From Paenibacillus sp. FSL R5-0341 (GTDB lineage Bacteria; Bacillota; Bacilli; Paenibacillales; Paenibacillaceae), in assembly GCF_037975235.1 (NCBI RefSeq), contig NZ_CP150241.1:1302001-1366000 (forward strand): 64,000 bases of DNA, written 5' to 3'. Below are positions 54,163-62,997 of the stretch, in pieces (position 1 is the stretch's first letter; every line of letters begins with the position of its first letter). The position numbers and the translations under genes are program-made. A model generated the notes under the pieces. That model saw only the letters and a list, made by a program, of their open reading frames with translations, had not been told where the DNA came from and searched no databases.

Positions 54163-55962
54163 TTAAGAAGCTGCAGGCAATTTCAATTGTTGACCTGGAT
54201 AAATCCAGTGTGGATTTTTGATATTGTTCAGCTTCTGCAATGCCTGCCAAGTTGTGCCGTATTGTTTGGAGATGGAGTACAAGGAATCTCCGGATTTCAC
54301 AACATGCAGTTTGGCTGGAGCTGGTTTGCTTGGTGTTGGTTTAACTGGTTTTTCCGGTTTTGGTGTTTCTGGTTTTGGCGTAGTTGGAGCTGGTGTTTCG
54401 GTTGCTGGAGTTTCTGGCTCTACTGCAGGTTTCTTCGCTTCACTGATCCGACCATCTGTTTTGATGTCTACAGCACCAAGTTTTTGCATGTAGTTGATCA
54501 ATGCTTCGTCCAGCGCGCCATACATACCTGTAGTTGAATATTTGGCGAACATGGTGTATTCGTCACCACCAACAGCTGTGAAATCATTGGTTGCCAGTGT
54601 GTACGTTGCTTCCGGATCAAGGACTTTATCGCCAACGGTTACGGAATGTACACGGCTACCTTCTGCAGCGGAAGTGTCGATTTTGAACTTGATTCCGGAT
54701 ACTTGCGGGAATCCACCGCTTGGTTCGGGATAGGAAGCTACACCGACTTCAAGGGCTGCCAGAATATCGGAGCCTTTTACTTCAAGCGTTACCACTTGAT
54801 TACCAAAAGGAAGCACTGTGATGATATCACCTTTGGTTACGATCCCTTTTTCGATGGAAGCACGGATACCACCACCGTTAGTCAATGCAATATCAGCGTT
54901 GCTGACATCACGAATTGCATCTGCAAGCAGGTCACCCAGATTGGTTTCTCCTGCACGTACTTGTTCACGCTTACCATCCAGCAGAATAGCTGTATTGGCT
55001 ACTTCTTCTTTCAGGATAGGTTCTTGTTCTTTTTGAATGGAGTTCACTAGAGTCGCGACTTTCTCATTCGGTTTGATGTCTTTTGCTTCAGTTTCATCAA
55101 TCAATGTTGCTTGTTTCTTCGTTACTTTACCACCATCTACCCACAGATCGATGACACCTACATAGTTGGTGTATTCTCCTGCACTTGCGATCAATGTTCC
55201 GTTATCGGATACAAGGCCATCTTGCAGTACTGTGTGACTGTGACCATCGATGAATACGTCGATGCCAGGAACTTCTTTAACGACTTTAAAGCTAGTATCC
55301 GTGCTGGATGCATCTTGTCCAAGGTGTCCCAGAACAACAACAACATCTACTTTGCTGCGGATTTCGTTGACCAGAACTTTAGCTTCCGCAGATGGATCTG
55401 TAATATCAAGACCTTCTACGTTTTTAGGGTTCGTTTTGTACAACGTTTCCGGTGTAGTCAAGGCGATGATACCAATCTTAACGCCATCCACCTCTTTAAT
55501 GAGGTAAGGATCGAAGAGACGTGTTCCGTCTTTTTTCTTCACGTTGGCACTCAGCATTGGGAAGTTCATCATGTCCGCCAGTTCGATCAGACGATCTGAA
55601 CCATAGTTGAATTCGTGGTTACCCGGTACGATGGCTTGGTATCCCATTTCATTCATGACTTTCACGATGCTCTCACCATTAACGAGAGTGGCAAATGTTG
55701 TACCATGCACAGCATCTCCAGCATCGAGCAAGAGCGTGTTCGGGTTTTCGCTACGATATTTGTCAGCGATTCCAGCTACTTTGGCAAAACCCATAGCAGG
55801 TGAAGATTCAACTGCGCGGGCATGCGTATCATTCGTATGTAGAATGGTAATGTGTTTGCCTGTGCCCGGAGTGGTGTCCGTTGCAGCCGCGGCAATACCT
55901 ACACTGCCAAACAGCAAACAGACCGTTAGCAGAAGTGAAACGTAATTCTTCCAGATTTTCAT
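54163..55962 (-). CDS. secreted bifunctional 5'-nucleotidase/2',3'-cyclic phosphodiesterase with LysM
   Basis: The 599-residue protein has a signal peptide (about 1-27). The metallophosphatase domain (about 37-275) has [30 protein letters not shown] and [10 protein letters not shown]. The 5'-nucleotidase C-terminal domain (about 315-500) has [23 protein letters not shown] and the substrate stack [13 protein letters not shown] Pro/Thr/Glu linker (510-550) leads to one LysM (about 553-597: [28 protein letters not shown]). It recovers phosphate and nucleosides from extracellular nucleotides and binds the wall by LysM. A 16-base palindrome with a LexA-like core lies 170 nt upstream. Confidence 0.95.
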   Translation of the reverse strand: MKIWKNYVSLLLTVCLLFGSVGIAAAATDTTPGTGKHITILHTNDTHARAVESSPAMGFAKVAGIADKYRSENPNTLLLDAGDAVHGTTFATLVNGESIVKVMNEMGYQAIVPGNHEFNYGSDRLIELADMMNFPMLSANVKKKDGTRLFDPYLIKEVDGVKIGIIALTTPETLYKTNPKNVEGLDITDPSAEAKVLVNEIRSKVDVVVVLGHLGQDASSTDTSFKVVKEVPGIDVFIDGHSHTVLQDGLVSDNGTLIASAGEYTNYVGVIDLWVDGGKVTKKQATLIDETEAKDIKPNEKVATLVNSIQKEQEPILKEEVANTAILLDGKREQVRAGETNLGDLLADAIRDVSNADIALTNGGGIRASIEKGIVTKGDIITVLPFGNQVVTLEVKGSDILAALEVGVASYPEPSGGFPQVSGIKFKIDTSAAEGSRVHSVTVGDKVLDPEATYTLATNDFTAVGGDEYTMFAKYSTTGMYGALDEALINYMQKLGAVDIKTDGRISEAKKPAVEPETPATETPAPTTPKPETPKPEKPVKPTPSKPAPAKLHVVKSGDSLYSISKQYGTTWQALQKLNNIKNPHWIYPGQQLKLPAAS

Positions 55963-56130
55963 ATGAATCCGAAACCTCCCAAAATAATATCTAATTGAGC
56001 GTTTACACAGCTCAAATAGTATTTTAACAGACTATTATGTGGAAATCTCGCGATTTACGTAAAAATAAGTAACCTGAAAGTGACATGTGATTCTGCTAAT
56101 GGAAAATAGAGAAAAAATAATCCTGAGAAA

Positions 56131-56142
56131 GAACATATGTTC
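56131..56142. promoter_or_regulatory. second LexA-type palindrome
   Basis: GAACATATGTTC, identical to the box at 48630-48641, here in a 16-base palindrome AAGAACATATGTTCTT. It lies directly after the stop codon of the ImmA-like gene and 169 nt before the start of the 5'-nucleotidase gene. Its effect on either gene is unclear. Confidence 0.4.
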
Positions 56143-56559
56143 TTAAACGGTGTAAAAAAAATGCTGCGCTTCACGCGGCAGTCCGGTACGTAAACAGAAT
56201 TTCTCTAAAGATTCATCGGCTTCAGGCATCACTCCGGACGTTAACAACTGAATGGCAAAACGATTGGCCTGTCTTTCCAGTTTGCCTGGTGCAAAATAGG
56301 AATGCTCCTCCAGAAAGAAACGATTGATCCCTTTATGAAGCCGGTCATGGCCAAGCTCATGGGCGCACACGAACCGCTGCCATTCCGGCGGCAAATCATT
56401 GTGTATGACGATAAACCTGCGCCGGAGCTTGCGAAAGTACAGTCCTTTGGTGGATTTACCCAAGTTGGTGAAACGAATCTGTATTCCAACCGCGCGGGCA
56501 ATGCTGAACGGGCAGTTGGTCCGGTGTTTTCGAATCAGCTTTGTTACGATGTCATCCAT
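56143..56559 (-). CDS. ImmA/IrrE-family metallopeptidase
   Basis: The 138-residue protein has the zinc-protease motif CAHELGHDRLH (HExxH, about residues 65-75) and the later ERQANRFAIQLL Glu-containing helix typical of ImmA/IrrE. Family members cleave an XRE repressor after DNA damage, relieving repression (ImmA-ImmR of ICEBs1). The upstream XRE gene, 42 nt away, is the natural partner. It ends at a LexA-like palindrome. Confidence 0.9.
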   Translation of the reverse strand: MDDIVTKLIRKHRTNCPFSIARAVGIQIRFTNLGKSTKGLYFRKLRRRFIVIHNDLPPEWQRFVCAHELGHDRLHKGINRFFLEEHSYFAPGKLERQANRFAIQLLTSGVMPEADESLEKFCLRTGLPREAQHFFYTV

Positions 56560-56601
56560 ATGATCTCACCTGCTGCCTCATTAAATTCAGTTCGTCATGC
56601 T

Positions 56602-57042
56602 TCATGGGCGATTGTCCGATTCATCTGTCTTCTTGCGTTTGTTCATCTGCTTGGCTTCCCAGAACAGACCTGTCAGCACATCCTTGATGCGTTTCTTGTC
56701 CTCTTCATCGAGTGGAATGCCGTCAAACATCAGATCATCATCGTCCTCCAGCATCTTTTTGAAATCACGACGGTCTTTGTATGTAGCCCATTCCGGTACG
56801 TCCTGATGTTCAGTAGAACTCCCTGGTTCAATATAGCCAGCCTGCTTCATCATCTCTGTATAGGGAACCGAGAGTGCATCCGAAATTTTACGAATGGTTG
56901 CCGGTTTGGGCACACCCCGTACCCCGTTCTCAATGCGTGAAATCTGTGAGTTGCTTATTCCGGCTGCTTCGGCGAGCTGATTGATGCTGTATCCTTGTTG
57001 CTCGCGCAGTTGTTTCATATAAGGACCAAAAGCGTGCTCCAC
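56602..57042 (-). CDS. XRE-family repressor (ImmR-like)
   Basis: The 146-residue protein has an N-terminal helix-turn-helix (about 4-62: YMKQLREQQGYSINQLAEAAGI, SNSQISRIENG). An acidic C-terminal region follows (FKKMLEDDDDLMFDGIPLDEEDKKRIKDVLTGLFWEAK) that may be the cleavage or oligomerisation part. The start is GTG with AAGGAG 12 nt upstream. With the ImmA-like protease it forms a damage-sensing regulator pair typical of ICEs and prophages, here without visible integrase or structural genes. Confidence 0.9.
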   Translation of the reverse strand: MEHAFGPYMKQLREQQGYSINQLAEAAGISNSQISRIENGVRGVPKPATIRKISDALSVPYTEMMKQAGYIEPGSSTEHQDVPEWATYKDRRDFKKMLEDDDDLMFDGIPLDEEDKKRIKDVLTGLFWEAKQMNKRKKTDESDNRP

Positions 57043-57790
57043 AATTCATGCCAACTCCTTCGATTCGTACAAGTGCTTGAGTTATAAAGAAGACAGTTGG
57101 ATGGGGGAGGTAGATGTGCGTTCTATGCCCGTTTCGGATTCGGATCGTTCTTTTGATCGCTGTTATCCCCAGATTTCCTATTTCCCTCTCTAAAGGGAGA
57201 AATCCGGGGATAAAGGCGAACGCTTCGCTTCTTCAGAATCGATTCCGTCTCCTTCACTGCGTATGCGCGTGATACACACCTAAGTCTCTTCCCAAAAAAT
57301 CTCGGTGGCTTCTTTATAAAAATCAAATGACTTGTACGGAAGTTCATTAATTAAACAGTACTATAACGTATATATACCATTAGGTAAAGAGATATGAAAC
57401 ATTTATGCCAAAAGGCATAGGAAATGAGAGCGAAGGTTTTATTTTATCGTCAAAATGAACCAAAATGAAGGTTTACTCCGATCTCCAGAAAGTGGTATCC
57501 TCAAATAGAAATACGAACACTATACGAACAAAATGTAACGTTATAGCGAAGCGTGTGTTTTGTAATCACCTTCTAAAAAGTGGAATTCCCCGTATTATAG
57601 CGGTTTGGAGTGATTCCAAAAGGCAACAGGGGAAAATTGAAAAAATGTCGTTACTTTTTTAGAAAACTGGACAACTCTATGAATAAGAGCATTTTGCTAT
57701 CGTACAAAGAACGATGGCAAAACAATATGATGTGAACGATAGAGTGAGTGATATGAATGGAGTAAAGAATACTAAAGGAGGAAGATAAAT
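57043..57790. other. 748-bp gene-free region between xre-like and arpU-like genes
   Basis: It holds the palindrome at 57163-57213 and a TATGCC-AAAA-GGCATA hairpin (57404-57419). Several A/T palindromes near 57370-57390 could be operators of the XRE protein. Short open frames on both strands lack ribosome sites. Confidence 0.4.
57163..57213. repeat. 51-bp palindromic element, copy A
   Basis: The terminal inverted repeats TTATCCCCAGATTTC and GAAATCCGGGGATAA enclose a TCCCTCTCTAAAGGGA hairpin. A related palindrome lies at 62889-62941. Confidence 0.55.
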
Positions 57791-58273
57791 ATGGAATTGA
57801 TGCTGCCCGAATTGGACCGACGTAAAACGCAAACAGCTGTTGAGGCTGCGCTGGAAAAATACCGAATTTATAAAACGATTGCATTTGAAGAACGAGAGGT
57901 TATGGTGACGGCAAGTTATGCCGAGCGATTCCATGGTGCAACCAATGTGACAGAGGATTCTACGGCGAGAACGGCGATTTATAATGTGGACGTGCAGCGC
58001 GCGCGTCAGGCATACTGCGATACGATTGATTTTGTGGTGTCCCGGCTGAGTGAGAAGGAACGTGTACTCGTCTGTGAACGATATCTGAAAGACGATGATG
58101 TGTTTGACTATAAAGTGTATAACCATGTATTTGATCCGCCTGTCAGCAAGGATACGTATACGAAGATTCGTACACGTGCTTTCTACAAAATGGCGTTGGC
58201 TCTGTCGGACCGCGGTCTGATTAATATGGAGCCTTTGTCCGTGTCCCGTAAAGAACGGCAGAAGCTGGGCTAA
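57791..58273 (+). CDS. ArpU-family phage-type transcriptional regulator
   Basis: The 160-residue protein matches the ArpU family: LPELDRRKTQTAVEAALEKYR at the start, VDVQRARQAYCDTIDFVVSRLSEKERVLVCERYL, then a C-terminal helix-turn-helix-like VYNHVFDPPVSKDTYTKIRTRAFYKMALAL. ArpU relatives act as late-gene or lysis regulators of Gram-positive phages and share a sigma-70 region 4-like fold. AAAGGAGG is before the ATG. It lies near the XRE/ImmA pair, on the other strand, and suggests a phage remnant or a domesticated phage regulator. Confidence 0.85.
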   Translation: MELMLPELDRRKTQTAVEAALEKYRIYKTIAFEEREVMVTASYAERFHGATNVTEDSTARTAIYNVDVQRARQAYCDTIDFVVSRLSEKERVLVCERYLKDDDVFDYKVYNHVFDPPVSKDTYTKIRTRAFYKMALALSDRGLINMEPLSVSRKERQKLG

Positions 58274-58373
58274 GCGAACCGAGTAAGAAGTTGATCCTTT
58301 AATATCCAAGGTGGATTGGTTACAATAGTTGAACAAACCACAGTTGGCATCAGTCAAAGGAGAGAAGTCTGCC

Positions 58374-60041
58374 ATGTCGGAAGAGCTCGGAATGCAGGAA
58401 ATGGTCACGCTGAAGACAATCGCGGAAACGCTCAATACGTCCAATGATCTGAGCTTAATGCTGGATACGGTGGTGAGCAAATTGCTGGAGTTGACCGGAT
58501 TAACTGCCGGCTGGGTGTTCCTCATTAATGAACGCGGAGACTATACCTGTGTTTCAGATTACAATCTGCCCCCGGCATTACTGCGTAAAGATAAAGAACC
58601 CATGCGAACGGGTACCTGCTGGTGTGTGAACCGCTTCAAGGATGGTCGATTGAATCATGCGGTCAACATCATTAACTGCAAGCGGCTGGAAAATGCCGTG
58701 GAATTCAAATGGGGAGAAACCCATAATATTACCCATCATGCGACCGTACCGTTAAGATCAGGTGATAAGATGCTGGGCCTGCTCAACGTTGCTGCGCCAG
58801 CTAAGGAACTTTTCAGCGACAGTGAACTGGCACTGTTACAGGGCGTGGCGTACCAGATTGGTAGCGCGATGGAGCGGATGAGATTATATCGTGCGGAGCA
58901 GCGACGAGCTGATCTGTATGCCAAGCTGGGGGAGTTCAGTACGGATTTGGGTCTTGCAGTGAACGAATGCAGCAATTCTGATGCTTTTTCTTTAAAAGTT
59001 GTACAGTTGCTTGGACAGCATTATGATTGGCCTTTCGCTTCCATTATTCAGCAGAGATATGGCGTATATACAGTACAGGCAGCCTATACAGGTGGCATCG
59101 TTCAAACGTTATCAAGTGCGTCATTATCTTTGGAAGCGGCAAACCAAATGAATCGTGTGATCAATAGTCACAGGGCTGCGTCCCTGTCTGCGATAGAACT
59201 GATTGAGATTTTCACGGGGAGCGAGCTTGACAAAACGATGGATTCCCTTGTCTCAGGGATTGCTGCTCCCCTTCCCTACCATACGCCAGGTGAAACGAGA
59301 ATTCTAATGATTGGACTTGGAACATCGGGTCCCACACAGGCGGACTTTGAAGTGCTGGAGGCACTGGCCGAGCATATTACAGCCTCATGGGAGAGTCTGA
59401 AGCTGGCGGAGAATCGCCGCGAACTGGCACGGCTGGAGGAGAGAAACCGATTGGCTCGCGATCTGCATGATTCGGTCAATCAGATTCTATTTTCACTATC
59501 GTTAACAGCTAAAGGTGTGGAAAGTATGTTATCCGGCTCCGAACAGTTGCACCCGGCAGTGGAAGCGATGAAGGATATTCGGTCTTTGTCTCAGGAGGCT
59601 CTTAAGGAAATGCGTGCATTGATTATGCAGCTCCGTCCCGCGGGACTGGAAGCAGGGCTGCTCCATGCGCTACAGGAATACGGCACCAGCCAGGGTCTTC
59701 AAGTGGTGATGAATCGGACGGGAATGCGGTCTCTACCGCGTAATATAGAAGAAGCATTGTGGCGAATCGGACAGGAAGCGCTGAATAATGTACGGAAACA
59801 CGCTGGTGTTCGTTCTGCTGAGGTCACCCTCAAGCTAAGTGATCATGAAGCGATGCTCACCGTCACAGACAAGGGAAAAGGCGGAGCGAACAAGCCAAAA
59901 TCGTCGTCTGGAAGCTCACTGGGTCTGTCCATTATGACGGAACGGGCTGAATCACTTGGGGGCAGGTTAGAAATAGTTAGTTCTTCCCGAAAGGGAACGA
60001 CAGTAACGGCAGTCATTCCACTTCCGTTCGAAGCTGTATAA
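58374..60041 (+). CDS. cytoplasmic GAF-domain sensor histidine kinase (NarL/LiaS class)
   Basis: The 555-residue protein lacks membrane helices. An N-terminal GAF domain (about 10-170) contains GTCWCVNRF and IINCKRLE, whose Cys could bind a metal or sense redox. A second GAF-like region follows (about 185-345). A HisKA_3 dimerisation domain with phosphoacceptor His365 (ARDLHDSVNQILFSLSL) and an HATPase with GQEALNNVRKHAG and SLGLSIMTERAESLGG complete it. The ATG at 58374 has AAAGGAG 11 nt upstream; a TTG at 58329 lacks a good site. The response-regulator gene follows by 18 nt, so the pair is an operon. Confidence 0.92.
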   Translation: MSEELGMQEMVTLKTIAETLNTSNDLSLMLDTVVSKLLELTGLTAGWVFLINERGDYTCVSDYNLPPALLRKDKEPMRTGTCWCVNRFKDGRLNHAVNIINCKRLENAVEFKWGETHNITHHATVPLRSGDKMLGLLNVAAPAKELFSDSELALLQGVAYQIGSAMERMRLYRAEQRRADLYAKLGEFSTDLGLAVNECSNSDAFSLKVVQLLGQHYDWPFASIIQQRYGVYTVQAAYTGGIVQTLSSASLSLEAANQMNRVINSHRAASLSAIELIEIFTGSELDKTMDSLVSGIAAPLPYHTPGETRILMIGLGTSGPTQADFEVLEALAEHITASWESLKLAENRRELARLEERNRLARDLHDSVNQILFSLSLTAKGVESMLSGSEQLHPAVEAMKDIRSLSQEALKEMRALIMQLRPAGLEAGLLHALQEYGTSQGLQVVMNRTGMRSLPRNIEEALWRIGQEALNNVRKHAGVRSAEVTLKLSDHEAMLTVTDKGKGGANKPKSSSGSSLGLSIMTERAESLGGRLEIVSSSRKGTTVTAVIPLPFEAV

Positions 60042-60059
60042 AGTCAGGGGGAAGAAGAG

Positions 60060-60794
60060 ATGCCGATTACAATATTGCTCGCAGATGATCATGCGATGGT
60101 GAGACGAGGGCTACATGTTTTTTTGACCACGCAACAAGATATGAAGGTTGTTGGAGAAGCATCGAACGGGCAGGAAGCATTGGAGCAGGCGGAAGCATTA
60201 AAACCCGACGTGGTATTAATGGATCTGCATATGCCGGTTATGGACGGAATTGAAACAGCCAGACGGTTGCGTACGTTAATGCCAGAAACGCGAATCATTG
60301 TACTCACTTCTTTTTCCGATCAGGATCATGTCGTTCCTGCTGTTCGCGCAGGGGTGAAAGGATATCTGCTCAAGGATATAGAACCGGAGGATTTGGCCGT
60401 AGCCATTCGTAATGTGCATGCAGGTCAGGTAGAATTGCATCCCGCCGCAGCAGGTCAATTGATGCATGTGATGGCTTCATCCGATTGGTCTATAAATGAA
60501 CAACAACCACAGCATATACCGATAGATCGGTCAGCAGACAATCAACATCAGGAGCCAAAGCAGGCTGGAAAATCAAATGAAACATCCCTTGGTGGTCCGG
60601 ATATGCTCACTCGCCGTGAACAAGAAGTCTTGGGGCTGATTGCGCAAGGGCTGAGCAACAAGGAAATTGCGGTTCAATTAGTCATCACAGAAAAAACGGT
60701 CAAAACCCATGTCAGTCATCTGCTGGACAAACTCGGGCTGGCGGATCGGACGCAAGCGGCTCTTCATGCCGTAAGAAATGGCTGGGTCGTCTGA
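60060..60794 (+). CDS. NarL/FixJ-type response regulator
   Basis: The 244-residue protein has a receiver domain (about 1-125) with DDHAMVRRG, phosphoacceptor Asp55 in VVLMDLHMPVMDG, VLTSF and KGYLLKDI. A long hydrophilic linker (about 140-180) leads to a LuxR helix-turn-helix (about 180-240; LTRREQEVLGLIAQGLSNKEIA, TVKTHVSHLLDKLG). GGGGGAAGAAGAG is before the ATG. It is the partner of the kinase upstream. The linker is longer than usual for the family. Confidence 0.95.
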   Translation: MPITILLADDHAMVRRGLHVFLTTQQDMKVVGEASNGQEALEQAEALKPDVVLMDLHMPVMDGIETARRLRTLMPETRIIVLTSFSDQDHVVPAVRAGVKGYLLKDIEPEDLAVAIRNVHAGQVELHPAAAGQLMHVMASSDWSINEQQPQHIPIDRSADNQHQEPKQAGKSNETSLGGPDMLTRREQEVLGLIAQGLSNKEIAVQLVITEKTVKTHVSHLLDKLGLADRTQAALHAVRNGWVV

Positions 60795-60828
60795 CCAATT
60801 CCGACATATCTTCATACTTAAGTCGTAT

Positions 60829-60857
60829 AAACTCAACCTAAAGGTTGAGTTTTTTGG
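60829..60857 (+). terminator. terminator of the two-component operon
   Basis: An AAACTCAACC-TAAA-GGTTGAGTTTTTT stem with T-run. Confidence 0.88.
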
Positions 60858-60983
60858 TATTTCAAGTTAAGTCTATCTGCTGACGAATTGGCTGCGGAAG
60901 AAAGGTAAGATAAAGATAGCCAAAGATGGATCGGTTGAAGGAACGTGAAATTCAAAAATAATAAAAAAACCAAGGAGAGTGAC

Positions 60984-61562
60984 ATGGATGAATATCGTTA
61001 TTTTGCAGGTAGCAATCGGAACAATGCAACCAGTACACGTTTGGGAGAATACGCAGTGGAGATTATTCGGGCTCAGGGGCATCAGGCCAGCTTGTTTGAT
61101 CTGTATCAGACGCCACTTCCATTCTACGCACCAGATGAGAAACAAGCGGATCATGAACATCTGGCAGACCTGAACACGCGTATGCTCGCGGCAGACGCCA
61201 TCATCCTGTCTACACCAGAGTATCATGGCAGTATTAGCGGTGTGCTCAAAAATGCACTGGATCACCTGAGCCAGGCTCATTTCAGTGGTAAGCCCGTCCT
61301 GTCCATCAGCTCCTCTGGTGGAGCGGTGGGGGTAAGTTCGCTTTTACAGCTGCAAGCGATTGTTCGCAATCTGCATGGCATCAATGCCCAGGAGTGGATT
61401 TCCATTGGTGGTGCGCAGCGCAGACGTTTCGAAGCGACATTTGACGGATACGAGGAGTACGAAGGCAGTCAGGATATAGAGGACCGGGTGCAGCGGGTCA
61501 TTGGATCATTTTTAAATCTGGCCGAGACGTTAACGAATGCGCGGAATTCATCCATGAGTTGA
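60984..61562 (+). CDS. NADPH-dependent FMN reductase-type flavoprotein with a shifted N-terminus
   Basis: The 192-residue protein has the flavodoxin-like fold of SsuE/ChrR reductases: phosphate-binding AGSNRNNATSTRLGEYA, TPEYHGSISGVLKNALDHLS and SISSSGGAVGVSSLLQLQAIVRNLH. The normal N-terminus of this family, MxIVxLAGSNR, is present only if one base is added: from the ATG at 60988 the frame reads MNIVILQVAI. The used frame starts at the ATG at 60984, six bases after AAGGAG, giving MDEYRYFAGSNR. Thus a one-base loss near the start is bypassed by the neighbouring ATG. It may be real or a sequence error. Confidence 0.82.
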   Translation: MDEYRYFAGSNRNNATSTRLGEYAVEIIRAQGHQASLFDLYQTPLPFYAPDEKQADHEHLADLNTRMLAADAIILSTPEYHGSISGVLKNALDHLSQAHFSGKPVLSISSSGGAVGVSSLLQLQAIVRNLHGINAQEWISIGGAQRRRFEATFDGYEEYEGSQDIEDRVQRVIGSFLNLAETLTNARNSSMS

Positions 61563-61604
61563 GAACGAAGACGAAAATGGGAAATGGAAAAGAGGTTGAG
61601 CATC

Positions 61605-62063
61605 ATGATTACAGGCATATTTGAAACACATCTAAACGTAACGGATCTGGAGAGATCCCATCATTTCTATGAAACAGTGCTGGGTTTACCCCATGCTTAT
61701 ATGCAGAAAGAACGTGGGAACTCCTTCTACTGGATCGGTGGAAAAGGCAATGCCATGCTGGGATTGTGGCAAAAGGAACCTTCCGAGGTGAAGCGTCAGC
61801 ACTTTGCTTTTCATGTATCTCTGGAGGATATGAAGCATGCGGTGGCTCACTTGGAGAACAAAGGGATTAAGACACAGAACTTCCTGGATGATGATATTGG
61901 TGAACTGTACGTCTTCGGCTGGATGCCCGCGGTATCTGTATATTTTACCGATCCAGATGGTCATTCGCTTGAATTCATCGCCATGCTCCCGGATGAAGCA
62001 AAGCCTGAGCTAGGCATGGTGCCATGGAGTCAGTGGGAGGAGATGCAGGAGAAGATCGTATGA
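61605..62063 (+). CDS. VOC-family protein (glyoxalase/fosfomycin-resistance-like)
   Basis: The 152-residue protein has two beta-alpha-beta-beta-beta repeats: HLNVTDLERSHHFYETVLGLPHAY and KRQHFAFHVSLEDMKHAVAHL. Likely metal ligands are HLNV, the His in HFAFHV and the Glu in GHSLEFIA. This is a fused vicinal-oxygen-chelate protein; members include glyoxalases, dioxygenases and FosB-type thiol transferases. Substrate unknown. The ATG at 61605 has AGAGG 9 nt upstream. It overlaps the next VOC gene by 4 nt (ATGA). Confidence 0.88.
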   Translation: MITGIFETHLNVTDLERSHHFYETVLGLPHAYMQKERGNSFYWIGGKGNAMLGLWQKEPSEVKRQHFAFHVSLEDMKHAVAHLENKGIKTQNFLDDDIGELYVFGWMPAVSVYFTDPDGHSLEFIAMLPDEAKPELGMVPWSQWEEMQEKIV

Positions 62064-62695
62064 TGATCGAAGAATTACAGTTATATACAGCACGGCTGGA
62101 GGACCTCAAGCACTTTTATCGTGATACGTTGGGAATGGAGGTGTTCAGTGTCACGGATCAGGCCTTCAACCTACAGGTTGGAAGGACAAAGATGATTTTC
62201 AAGCAGTGTGAAACAGATCGTGAGCCCTTCTACCATGTGGCCTGGTTGCTTCCGACGAATCGGTTCAAGGAAGCGAAGCAGTGGACTGCATCACGTGTTG
62301 TTTTAAGCAGGGAAGAAGATCGGGATGAGACGTATTCTACTAACTGGAACTCTCATTCTCTTTATTTCGAAGATCCGGCAGGCAATATTATCGAGCTAAT
62401 TGCTCATCATCGTATTCAGAACGAGAGTGATCACGACTTCTCGACTAAAGATATATTACAGGTGTGTGAGGTTGGACTGGTGACGGATGATGTTCTGTCT
62501 ACGGTGAATGAGCTTCAGCAGATGGGACTCACGCGCTGGGGTGAGGTGAGTGAAACCTTTGCTCCTGTAGGAGATGTGCATGGTCTGTTTATCGTGGTGA
62601 AGAAACATCGGACGTGGTTTTTTTCTACGCAAAAAGCACAGATCTATCCGCTGGAAGTGTCCATTCGTGACGTGGGCAGGCTTCGAATCGGCTAA
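62060..62695 (+). CDS. two-domain VOC-family protein
   Basis: The 211-residue protein has an N-terminal VOC module (about 1-125: LQLYTARLEDLKHFYRDTLGMEVFSV, SHSLYFEDPAGNIIELIAHH) and a second, shorter module (about 140-211: CEVGLVTDDVLSTVNELQQMGL). The first His of the metal set is replaced by Tyr (LYTARL). It overlaps the previous VOC gene by 4 nt, so they are co-translated. Function unknown, perhaps detoxification or dioxygenase-like. Confidence 0.85.
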   Translation: MMIEELQLYTARLEDLKHFYRDTLGMEVFSVTDQAFNLQVGRTKMIFKQCETDREPFYHVAWLLPTNRFKEAKQWTASRVVLSREEDRDETYSTNWNSHSLYFEDPAGNIIELIAHHRIQNESDHDFSTKDILQVCEVGLVTDDVLSTVNELQQMGLTRWGEVSETFAPVGDVHGLFIVVKKHRTWFFSTQKAQIYPLEVSIRDVGRLRIG

Positions 62696-62997
62696 ACTTT
62701 ATATTCCAGAGTAAAACGGGCATATGTGGAGCCATTCCATCATGTTATAGAAGTAAACGCTTTATTTATTAATTAGGATATATAAGTTGAATTAAATTTA
62801 CACGATAACGGAGAGGACAGAAAAAACCTGAAAAAGCGAAGGTAAAAGCTTTCTGAAAGAAAGCTACTTTGTAAGCATAATCTCACATTTATCGCCGGAT
62901 GTTCCCTTAGGAAAGGGAATCGAAAAAAAATCTGGGGATAAGAGTGATTGGAAGGTTGTTCTGTCAGGCTTACAGATGATGAAGGGTGGTGGCAAGC
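62696..62997 (+). other. gene-free upstream region of the last gene
   Basis: About 300 A/T-rich bases. It holds an AAAGCTTTC-TGAA-AGAAAGCT hairpin (about 62845-62866), the palindrome at 62889-62941 and no gene. No clear promoter was seen. Confidence 0.4.
62889..62941. repeat. 53-bp palindromic element, copy B
   Basis: TTATCGCCGGAT and ATCTGGGGATAA pair with one mismatch and one G-U, enclosing TTCCC-TTAGGAAA-GGGAA. It shares the outer TTATC-CC-GAT ... ATC-GG-GATAA plan and inner CCC/GGG hairpin with copy A at 57163-57213. Confidence 0.5.

Noticed and set aside
57465..57662. 65-codon frame upstream of the arpU-like gene
   Set aside because: No ribosome site, odd composition and no match; lies in an A/T-rich region.
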